Shown here: one piece after another, positions 58,306 through 64,000 of the stretch
How positions within the stretch are numbered: position 1 is the stretch's first letter
Layout: the number at the start of each line of letters is the position of its first letter
Assembly: GCF_900115285.1 (NCBI RefSeq)
Contig: NZ_FOYW01000003.1
Span: 124,001-188,000 of the forward strand
Reading direction: 5' to 3'
Length of the DNA: 64,000 nt
Source of the DNA: Marinobacter daqiaonensis
GTDB taxonomy: Bacteria > Pseudomonadota > Gammaproteobacteria > Pseudomonadales > Oleiphilaceae
Made by a program: the position numbers and the translations under genes
The notes under the pieces: model-generated
Databases searched by the model: none
Told to the model about the DNA's origin: nothing
Seen by the model: the letters and a program-made list of their open reading frames with translations, nothing else

Positions 58306-59016
58306 CTACACCCCTTCCAGCCAGTCCGACAGGACTTTTCTGCTTTCCTCAAGCCCGGTTTTGCTGGTGGCCGAGAACATGATCAGGTGCTCAAGACACT
58401 GGACATCCTTCAGGGCTTTCCGGATTCCCAGCATCGCTGTTTTCGCCTGGCCGAATTTCAGTTTGTCGGCCTTCGTTGCCAGAATCATCAACGGAAGTTT
58501 GTTATGTTCGCACCATTCCACCATCATCTGGTCGAAATCGGTGAGCGGATGACGGATGTCCATCACCAGGGTCAGCCCTGCGAGGCTCCTGCGATCCGTC
58601 AGGTAATGGCTCAGGTGCTGCTGCCAGTCGTCTTTCATGTCACGGCTGACCTTGGCGTAGCCATATCCCGGAAGGTCCACCAGGCGGCAGTCCTCGCGAT
58701 TGAGGGAAAAGAAGTTGATCAGGCGGGTCCGGCCCGGGGTCTTACTGGTTCGGGCCAGCTTGCCGTTGGCGGTAATGCAGTTGATGGCGCTGGACTTGCC
58801 GGCATTGGACCGACCGGCAAAGGCGACTTCACGTCCGGTGTCCGGCGGACAGTCCGAAAGTTTCGCGGCGCTGATCTGGAAGCGGGCACTGTTGAAGGAA
58901 ATGGGTTTGGGCGCGTCGGAAGTCACAAGGGAGTCCTGAATGGCAAGCATGGGTGGTTCGGCGGTCTTCGCGAAAGCTGCCTTGACAGCGGGTTCATCTA
59001 AACAGAGCCATGGCAT
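58306..59016 (-). CDS. engB: Ribosome-biogenesis GTPase EngB (YsxC/YihA)
   Basis: GTPase needed for 50S assembly. G1 [12 protein letters not shown], switch region [13 protein letters not shown]3 [11 protein letters not shown]4 TKADK and G5 FSATSK are present. From ATG 59016 (AAGGAG 11 nt upstream) it is 236 aa; a second Met at 58950 gives 214 aa, closer to the usual 195-215, but has no ribosome site. The gene order engB-cc4-dsbA-EEP is like that of Pseudomonas. Confidence 0.93.
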   Translation of the reverse strand: MPWLCLDEPAVKAAFAKTAEPPMLAIQDSLVTSDAPKPISFNSARFQISAAKLSDCPPDTGREVAFAGRSNAGKSSAINCITANGKLARTSKTPGRTRLINFFSLNREDCRLVDLPGYGYAKVSRDMKDDWQQHLSHYLTDRRSLAGLTLVMDIRHPLTDFDQMMVEWCEHNKLPLMILATKADKLKFGQAKTAMLGIRKALKDVQCLEHLIMFSATSKTGLEESRKVLSDWLEGV

Positions 59017-59167
59017 TTATTCGTTGGCTCCTTAATGTATAATGCTACACCAATTTCCTGACAGTGCGCAGGGTGCTACTGCCAATGGCCCGGTTTCCGG
59101 TGCCTTTTCCCAGTCCCGCCGGCGCTACCAAGAAAAACGTTTCTGATGAGAGATGAGCGGAGCGAGC

Positions 59168-59773
59168 ATGAAAAAACTGATCGCAGGTGTGGTTCTCGGC
59201 CTGGGCCTTTCCATGACGGCCTATGGTGCGGGAGATCCTGAAGCAGGTGAAGCGAATGCCGGCGTCTGTGCGGGCTGTCACGGGCAGGGTGGTGCAGCTC
59301 CGGTAATGGCGGAGTACCCGAAGCTGTCCGGTCTGGGTGAAAAATATCTGTATCAGCAGCTGAAGTCCATCAAGGACGGTGAGCGTGTGATCCCTGAGAT
59401 GACCGGTCTTCTGGATAACCGGTCTGATCAGGATCTGCAGGACCTGGCGGCTTACTTCGACCAGCAGGAGATGCCGCTGAACCAGGCGGATCCTGAACTG
59501 ATCGACCAGGGCGCCTCCCTTTACCGCGGTGGCAACCTGGCGACCAACATTGCAGCCTGTGCGGCATGCCACAACCCCAATGGTCTGGGTAACGAGCCGG
59601 CGGCCTATCCCCGTCTTGGCGGTCAGAACGCCGAGTATGTCGCCAAGTCCCTGAGAGACTACCGCGCCGGCGAGCGTGATGGTCCCAATGCGCAGATCAT
59701 GACCGATATTGCGGCGCGTCTTACCGATGCCGAGATCGAGGCAGTAGCCAATTACATTTCCGGTCTCCACTGA
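59168..59773 (+). CDS. cc4: Di-haem cytochrome c4
   Basis: Periplasmic electron carrier, 201 aa with a signal peptide (residues 1-20, ending TAYGAG). Two haem-binding motifs: CAGCH (about residue 33) and CAACH (about 137). Each domain has a C-terminal Met ligand region. It belongs to the cytochrome c4 family that donates to cbb3 or other oxidases. GGAG lies 6 nt before ATG 59168. Confidence 0.95.
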   Translation: MKKLIAGVVLGLGLSMTAYGAGDPEAGEANAGVCAGCHGQGGAAPVMAEYPKLSGLGEKYLYQQLKSIKDGERVIPEMTGLLDNRSDQDLQDLAAYFDQQEMPLNQADPELIDQGASLYRGGNLATNIAACAACHNPNGLGNEPAAYPRLGGQNAEYVAKSLRDYRAGERDGPNAQIMTDIAARLTDAEIEAVANYISGLH

Positions 59774-59798
59774 GACTGACATCGAACTGTCTGCCAGG

Positions 59799-59824
59799 AA
59801 AGCCCGCCTTGCGCGGGCTTTCCC
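59799..59824 (+). terminator. Intrinsic terminator after cytochrome c4
   Basis: AAAGCCCGC (59799-59807) pairs with GCGGGCTTT (59813-59821) around a CTTGC loop. The T-run is only three long within the stem, so strength is moderate. Confidence 0.7.
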
Positions 59825-59962
59825 ATTTCTGACCGGGCTGTAATCCGGCTAGCTGGATATCTGCCGGGATGGTGGGACATAATCCGGTGCACTGAACCTT
59901 TTCCCGCGGGCCTGGTCCAGGCCTGAAGGAATCCAGTCAATCAAACAACAAGGGGTAACCGC

Positions 59963-60604
59963 ATGGGTATTTTCAAGTCTCTGACGGCCGGCCTGATCGC
60001 CGCTTCCGTCGCTGTTTCCGCCATGGCCCAGGAAAAGTGGCAGGAGGGTCAGCATTATCAGACGCTGGCTAACCCGGTGACGGTCTCGGCCATGGACGAT
60101 GGCATCGAGGTGGTTGAGGTTTTCTGGTACGGCTGCGGGTATTGCAACGAGTTCGAGCCGATTGTCCAGGCGTGGAAGAAGGACCTGTCCGATGATGTGA
60201 ATTTCGTCCTCCTGCCAGCCCCCATGAGCCGCAGCTCGGAGGCCCATGCGTACGCCTTTTACGCCAGTGAGGCGCTGGGCGCCCGTGACAAGACCCATGA
60301 GGCACTCTACAAGGCCCTGGCCGTGGACAGAAAGCCCCTTAACTCCGCCTCCGAGCTGGCTGAATACCTGGCTGAGCAGGGCGTGGATCGTGAGGCCTTC
60401 ATCAAGGCCTATAACAGTTTCGGTGTGAAAGCGGGGGTCCAGCGCGCCCGTTCGGTGCTCCGCGGCGCCCAGGTTTCAGGCACGCCGACGTTGCTGGTGG
60501 CCGGAAAATACAAGACCAGTCCCGCCATGGCCGGCGGTTATGAGGAATCCCTCGAGGTTGTCGACTACCTTTTAGAGAAGGAAATTGCCACTCGCGCCGA
60601 GTGA
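59963..60604 (+). CDS. dsbA: DsbA-family thiol:disulfide oxidoreductase with CGYC site
   Basis: Periplasmic oxidase that forms disulfides, 213 aa. Signal peptide 1-22 ends SAMAQ. The thioredoxin-like DsbA fold has VFWYGCGYCNEFEP (active site CGYC at about 58-61) and the cis-Pro loop VSGTPTLLVAG. The normal DsbA dipeptide is PH (CPHC); GY is the dipeptide of the isomerase DsbC, which may shift the redox potential. Overall length and context (after cytochrome c4) match Pseudomonas dsbA. AAGGGG lies before the ATG. Confidence 0.92.
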   Translation: MGIFKSLTAGLIAASVAVSAMAQEKWQEGQHYQTLANPVTVSAMDDGIEVVEVFWYGCGYCNEFEPIVQAWKKDLSDDVNFVLLPAPMSRSSEAHAYAFYASEALGARDKTHEALYKALAVDRKPLNSASELAEYLAEQGVDREAFIKAYNSFGVKAGVQRARSVLRGAQVSGTPTLLVAGKYKTSPAMAGGYEESLEVVDYLLEKEIATRAE

Positions 60605-60640
60605 GGATTCACCCGGCGTCGCTGATGAATCGGAGCCGGT

Positions 60641-61504
60641 ATGCTGTACAGAAGGTTCAAGCAGGGGTTCAGTGGTTTCTCGGGAGGTACCGGTCGTGTC
60701 CGGGGTTCCTCCTCGGGAATGGACCACGTTCCCGCGTTCGAGTCCCATCGCTACATACGTCTGTTGACGTTCAATATACAGGTGGGTATCAACACCGCCT
60801 CGTACCACCATTATGTCACCCGGAGCTGGCAGCATGTGCTGCCGCACCGGGGGCGTATCGATAACCTGGACCGCATTGCCAACCTGCTGCGCAACTACGA
60901 CGTGGTGGCGCTTCAGGAGTGTGACGGTGGCAGTCTGCGCAGTGGCTATATCAATCAGGTCCAGTACCTGGCCGAAGCCAGTGGGATACCCTATTGGCAC
61001 CAGCAGTTGAACCGCAATCTCGGGCCATTGGCTCAGCACAGCAATGGCCTGCTGAGCCGGTACCGGCCTCTGGATGTGACCGAGCATCGCCTGCCGGGAT
61101 TACTGCCGGGACGGGGAGCCATCATCGCGCGCTACGGTGACGAGGAGGATCCCCTGGTGCTGGTCATGATGCACCTGTCCCTCAGTAAGGCGGCCCAGAA
61201 CCGGCAGCTGGCCTACATTCACGACCTGATTGCGGACTATCAGCACGTGGTGTTGATGGGGGACCTGAACAATCACGCCGAGCAGCTGCTGACCAATACT
61301 CCGCTCAAAAATGCCAACCTGATTCCGCTGCCGGCTACCGCGCACAGTTTTCCCAGTTGGCGTCCCGAACGCGCCCTGGACCATATCCTGGTCAGTCCCA
61401 GCCTGGAAATCCGGAACTCGGAGGTGGTCAGCTACCCGGTGTCCGATCACCTGCCCATTGCCATGGATATTGCCCTGCCCAAGGGATACCTGGAGACTTT
61501 CTAG
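60641..61504 (+). CDS. Endonuclease/exonuclease/phosphatase-family protein
   Basis: A 287-aa EEP-fold metal phosphoesterase. Motifs are LLTFNIQVGI (Asn), VVALQECDGGS (catalytic Glu), VLMGDLNNHAEQL (Asp-x-Asn) and RALDHILVSP plus SDHLPIAMDI (Asp-His). It has no signal peptide, so probably cytosolic. It lies 36 bases after dsbA; GGAG precedes the ATG by 6 nt. Substrate unknown (DNA, RNA, lipid or inositol phosphates are all possible in this fold). Confidence 0.88.
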   Translation: MLYRRFKQGFSGFSGGTGRVRGSSSGMDHVPAFESHRYIRLLTFNIQVGINTASYHHYVTRSWQHVLPHRGRIDNLDRIANLLRNYDVVALQECDGGSLRSGYINQVQYLAEASGIPYWHQQLNRNLGPLAQHSNGLLSRYRPLDVTEHRLPGLLPGRGAIIARYGDEEDPLVLVMMHLSLSKAAQNRQLAYIHDLIADYQHVVLMGDLNNHAEQLLTNTPLKNANLIPLPATAHSFPSWRPERALDHILVSPSLEIRNSEVVSYPVSDHLPIAMDIALPKGYLETF

Positions 61505-61510
61505 ACCCAT

Positions 61511-61540
61511 AAAAAAACCCGGCCGAGGCCGGGGTTTTTT
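61511..61540. terminator. Bidirectional intrinsic terminator
   Basis: A7-CCCGGCC / GGCCGGG-G-T6 forms a stem with T-runs on both sides, serving the EEP gene (plus) and rpmB-rpmG (minus). Confidence 0.9.
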
Positions 61541-61556
61541 CGAAAGCGCGAAGACC

Positions 61557-61712
61557 TTATTTGATCTTGGCTTCTTTGTACGCAACGTGCTTGCGGACAA
61601 CCGGATCATACTTCTTGATCTCGATCTTTTCCGGGGTGTTACGCTTGTTCTTCTTGGTCGTGTAGAAGTGACCGGTACCTGCTGATGAAACCAGCTTGAT
61701 TTTCTCGCGCAT
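61557..61712 (-). CDS. rpmG: 50S ribosomal protein L33
   Basis: A 51-aa basic protein, [20 protein letters not shown] at the N-terminus and ending EAKIK, the L33 family without the Cys zinc motif. AGGAG precedes the ATG (minus strand, complement of CTCCT at 61720-61724). It lies 11 bases downstream of rpmB, forming the usual rpmB-rpmG operon. Confidence 0.96.
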   Translation of the reverse strand: MREKIKLVSSAGTGHFYTTKKNKRNTPEKIEIKKYDPVVRKHVAYKEAKIK

Positions 61713-61723
61713 GATGCGGCTCC

Positions 61724-61960
61724 TTATACTTTCTCGCCGCGGGCACGAAGATCGGCCAGCACAGCGTCGATGCCTTTTTTGTCGATGATGCGCATACCCT
61801 TGGTGGATACGCGCAACTTCACGAAGCGCTTCTCTGATTCAACCCAGAAGCGATGATTCTGCAGGTTCGGCAGAAAGCGGCGCTTGTTGTGGTTCATAGC
61901 GTGAGAAACGTTGTTACCGGTTACCGGTCGCTTACCGGTTACCTGACAGACTCTGGACAT
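61724..61960 (-). CDS. rpmB: 50S ribosomal protein L28
   Basis: A 78-aa L28 protein, with [32 protein letters not shown] and [12 protein letters not shown] typical. GGAGG lies 6 nt before the ATG. First gene of the rpmB-rpmG operon; upstream are a long leader with a hairpin and a good sigma-70 promoter. Confidence 0.98.
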   Translation of the reverse strand: MSRVCQVTGKRPVTGNNVSHAMNHNKRRFLPNLQNHRFWVESEKRFVKLRVSTKGMRIIDKKGIDAVLADLRARGEKV

Positions 61961-62014
61961 GTTTGCCTCCGACCTGAGCGTTGGTCCTGAATACGAATTC
62001 GTTTGTGAAGGAGC

Positions 62015-62047
62015 CTCTGAAAAAAGGGCAGCCCCCTCTTTTCAGAG
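62015..62047 (-). promoter_or_regulatory. Hairpin in the rpmB-rpmG leader
   Basis: CTCTGAAAA (62015-62023) pairs with TTTTCAGAG (62039-62047), then more pairs after a mismatch. It lies in the untranslated leader between the promoter and the rpmB ribosome site. Leader structures often serve ribosomal-protein autoregulation, but no such rule is established for this one. Confidence 0.45.
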
Positions 62048-62126
62048 ACTCCTGAATCGGGTCTCTGGTTACTGTACGTGCCTGCAGTCGCACAATGCTC
62101 GCCAGACGCCGCCAGAAAGGGACGCT

Positions 62127-62155
62127 TTTATACCAGAACAGCAGCCCCAACGCAA
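62127..62155 (-). promoter_or_regulatory. Promoter of the rpmB-rpmG operon
   Basis: The minus strand reads TTGCGT (complement of 62150-62155), a 17-nt spacer, and TATAAA (complement of 62127-62132). Predicted start near 62120 gives a leader of about 160 nt. This is the best sigma-70 promoter match noticed in the window. Confidence 0.7.
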
Positions 62156-62202
62156 AAAATTGTTGGGAAATTGGCCAGCGGGTGGCCAGTGAGGGCGACA
62201 GT

Positions 62203-62877
62203 CTACATCAGTCCCCGTTCCGCAAGGGAGATTACCTCGCCGTGCCCGACAACCATGTGATCCAGTACCCTTATATCCACCAGAGCGAGCGCGTCCCTCA
62301 GGCGGCGGGTCAGGGAAATGTCCGCCTGGCTGGGTTCGGCAATCCCTGATGGGTGATTGTGAGCAAAGATCACCGCCGCCGCGTTGTGGTCCAGGGCGTA
62401 GCGAACCACTTCCCGGGGGTAGACCGCGGCGCCATCAATGGTGCCCCTGAACAGTTCCTGGTAGCGGATCACCCGGTGGCGATTGTCCAGGAACAGGCCG
62501 GCGAAGACCTCATGGTGCTGGGTGCCGAGCCGGCTGCGCAGGTAGCGGCGGGTTTCCTCTGGCGAGGTCAGCGGATTGCCCTGGCGGACAGGCTCATCCA
62601 TCACCCGCCTGGCCATCTCCATGGCTGCCTGAACCTGGGCATACTTGGCGCTGCCAAGCCCCCGAACCTTGCAGAAGCTGGCGTGGGACGCGGTCATCAG
62701 CCCCCGCAGGCTGCCGAATTCCTCAAGCAGGTGGCGGGCCAGCGCCAGCACGGGCGTGCCGGAGGTGCCGGTGCGAAGAAAGATGGCCAGCAGCTCGGCA
62801 TCCGACAGGCTCTCAGGCCCATGGGCGAGCAGTCGTTCCCGGGGGCGTTCGTCCCGGGGCCAGACAGTGTTGTTCAT
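62203..62877 (-). CDS. radC: RadC/JAB-domain protein
   Basis: RadC family, 224 aa from ATG 62877. An N-terminal helix-hairpin-helix region ([35 protein letters not shown]) is followed by a JAMM/MPN+ metalloprotease-like domain with [16 protein letters not shown] (H-x-H-P-S-G). Despite its name the family's role in repair is not confirmed. AGGG precedes the chosen start; an upstream in-frame start at 62904 is possible. It is divergent from coaBC. Confidence 0.94.
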   Translation of the reverse strand: MNNTVWPRDERPRERLLAHGPESLSDAELLAIFLRTGTSGTPVLALARHLLEEFGSLRGLMTASHASFCKVRGLGSAKYAQVQAAMEMARRVMDEPVRQGNPLTSPEETRRYLRSRLGTQHHEVFAGLFLDNRHRVIRYQELFRGTIDGAAVYPREVVRYALDHNAAAVIFAHNHPSGIAEPSQADISLTRRLRDALALVDIRVLDHMVVGHGEVISLAERGLM

Positions 62878-63044
62878 GACGATCCCTGATCCTTGTCTCT
62901 GCATCCTGCATGGGGGCGTAGCTTAGCATATCGGTCCCACTGTCGGGAAAGTCGCCGCAATGCTATCTTATAGCCCTTTATCGGGTGTTTCGGGCCCGGT
63001 CGTTATCCGGCCTGGTCCGAGCCTGTGCAACGAACGGAGACAGC

Positions 63045-64000
63045 ATGGTCCATCGAAGAATCCTGCTTGGCGTGACAGGGGGTATTGCCGCCTACAAGAG
63101 TGCTGAACTGGTTCGGCTGTTGAAAAAGGCTGGCCACGAGGTGCGGGTGGTGATGACCCGTGGCGCCGAGGCCTTTGTCGCTCCGTTGACCTTCCAGGCC
63201 CTCAGCGGTGAGCCGGTTCGAACCTCGTTACTGGACCCCGAGGCAGAGGCAGGCATGGGGCATATCGAGCTGGCCAAATGGGCCGAGCAGATTGTCATTG
63301 CCCCCGCTTCCGCCGATTTCATGGCGCGCCTGGCCAACGGCCTCGCGGATGACCTGCTGACCACGGTCTGCTGTGCCACGGAGGCCCCCATCGCCCTGGC
63401 GCCCGCAATGAACCAGGCCATGTGGCGCAATTTCCGCACCCAGCGCAATGTCGCCCTGCTGGAGGAGGATCCCCAGGTTAGCCTGTGGGGTCCGGACCAG
63501 GGCAGTCAGGCCTGTGGCGACACCGGCCCTGGTCGGATGCTGGAGGCCCAGATGCTGTTCGATCTGGTGCAGAGGGTCACTGATGCGTCCGGCGGAGGGG
63601 GTGCCATGGCCGGGCAACGGGTGGTGATCACCGCCGGCCCGACCCGGGAGCCCATTGATCCGGTGCGTTACATCAGCAATTACAGCTCTGGTAAAATGGG
63701 CTATGCCCTGGCCGGCGCCGCCCGGGATGCCGGGGCCCGGGTGACCCTGATCAGCGGGCCGGTGAGCCTGGCAGTGCCCGCAGGCGTCGATGTCCGCTCG
63801 GTGCAGACTGCAGAGGAAATGCTCCAGGCCAGTTCCGAGGCGGTCGATGAGGGTGCAGATATCTTTATCGCCACCGCAGCGGTCGCCGATTACCGTCCGG
63901 AGAGCCGTGCCGGCCAGAAAATGAAGAAGTCGCAGGAAGAGCTTTCCCTTTCGCTGGTCCGCAACCCCGACACTCTGGCCACCATCGCGGCTCGCAGCGA
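63045..64000 (+). CDS. coaBC: Bifunctional CoaBC (Dfp), 3' end cut by window
   Basis: Phosphopantothenoylcysteine decarboxylase/synthetase. The decarboxylase half has the flavin-domain GVTGGIAAYKSAELVRLLKK, PASADFMARLANGLADDL, the APAMNQAMW motif and the catalytic Cys in GSQACGDTGPGRM. The synthetase half starts VVITAGPTREPIDPVRYISNYSSGKMG. ATG 63045 has GGAG 6 nt upstream. About 318 residues are visible; the rest lies beyond the window. Confidence 0.96.
   Translation, partial: MVHRRILLGVTGGIAAYKSAELVRLLKKAGHEVRVVMTRGAEAFVAPLTFQALSGEPVRTSLLDPEAEAGMGHIELAKWAEQIVIAPASADFMARLANGLADDLLTTVCCATEAPIALAPAMNQAMWRNFRTQRNVALLEEDPQVSLWGPDQGSQACGDTGPGRMLEAQMLFDLVQRVTDASGGGGAMAGQRVVITAGPTREPIDPVRYISNYSSGKMGYALAGAARDAGARVTLISGPVSLAVPAGVDVRSVQTAEEMLQASSEAVDEGADIFIATAAVADYRPESRAGQKMKKSQEELSLSLVRNPDTLATIAARS

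Overview
The window reads as chromosomal housekeeping DNA from a GC-rich, aerobic, marine-type gammaproteobacterium close to Marinobacter. The evidence is protein character and gene order: a Pseudomonas-like Mg-type HemB next to Ppk, cytochrome c4-DsbA-EEP beside EngB, RpmB-RpmG-RadC-CoaBC, UbiC-UbiA-PhoB-PhoR, alkane-type rubredoxin and rubredoxin reductase, a large FadE and PanP. I found no tRNA, rRNA, CRISPR array, prophage or transposase gene. The genus is an inference; no search was run.

Layout. 1-3.9 kb: end of the pst phosphate-uptake operon (pstC partial, pstA, pstB, phoU), then a large palindromic repeat. 4.1-11.1 kb: hinT, ubiF-like, a YbaK-family deacylase, mscS, selU, a methyltransferase, a small ORF overlapped by its own terminator, a VanZ-like gene and cysZ. 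11.2-17.3 kb: rapA, fadE-crcB, a cold-shock gene. 17.6-21.8 kb: dienelactone hydrolase, ald, a 273-bp highly structured repeat element plus REP sequences, a GST and an LLM oxidoreductase. 21.9-33.9 kb: a GGDEF/EAL protein, a P-type ATPase, phosphoketolase, an asparaginase-domain protein, rsuA, a YdjM-like protein, an MltB-type transglycosylase and a PilZ response regulator. 33.9-38.6 kb: phoR, phoB, ubiA, ubiC, hpt and rubredoxin, with a Pho box ahead of phoB. 38.6-51.8 kb: rubredoxin reductase, tesB, a 7TMR-DISM/EAL protein, a MioC-like flavodoxin, a PiT transporter, panP, a DUF503 protein, aidB, a SutA-like protein and hemB. 51.8-64 kb: ppk, a YdgA-like protein, coaD, an aldehyde dehydrogenase with a divergent TetR regulator, a candidate sRNA beside engB, cytochrome c4, dsbA, an EEP protein, rpmG, rpmB, radC and coaBC (cut by the window end).

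Phosphate is a recurring theme. High-affinity uptake (pst/phoU), low-affinity uptake (PiT), the sensor-regulator pair (phoBR with its own Pho box) and polyphosphate synthesis (ppk) all fall within about 54 kb. Ubiquinone synthesis (ubiF-like, ubiC, ubiA), lipid degradation (fadE, tesB, aidB) and c-di-GMP signalling are also well represented.

The observations most worth following are: (1) a ~94-nt candidate sRNA with a sigma-E/AlgU-like promoter, in the position that Spot 42/ErsA occupies beside engB; (2) a 273-bp element with 36-bp terminal inverted repeats and two nested stem-loops able to form a kissing pair, whose end sequence recurs at the stop codon of another gene; (3) a small ORF whose intrinsic terminator lies before its stop codon, as in ribosome-rescue gene arfA; and (4) a DsbA-like protein with a DsbC-type CGYC active site.
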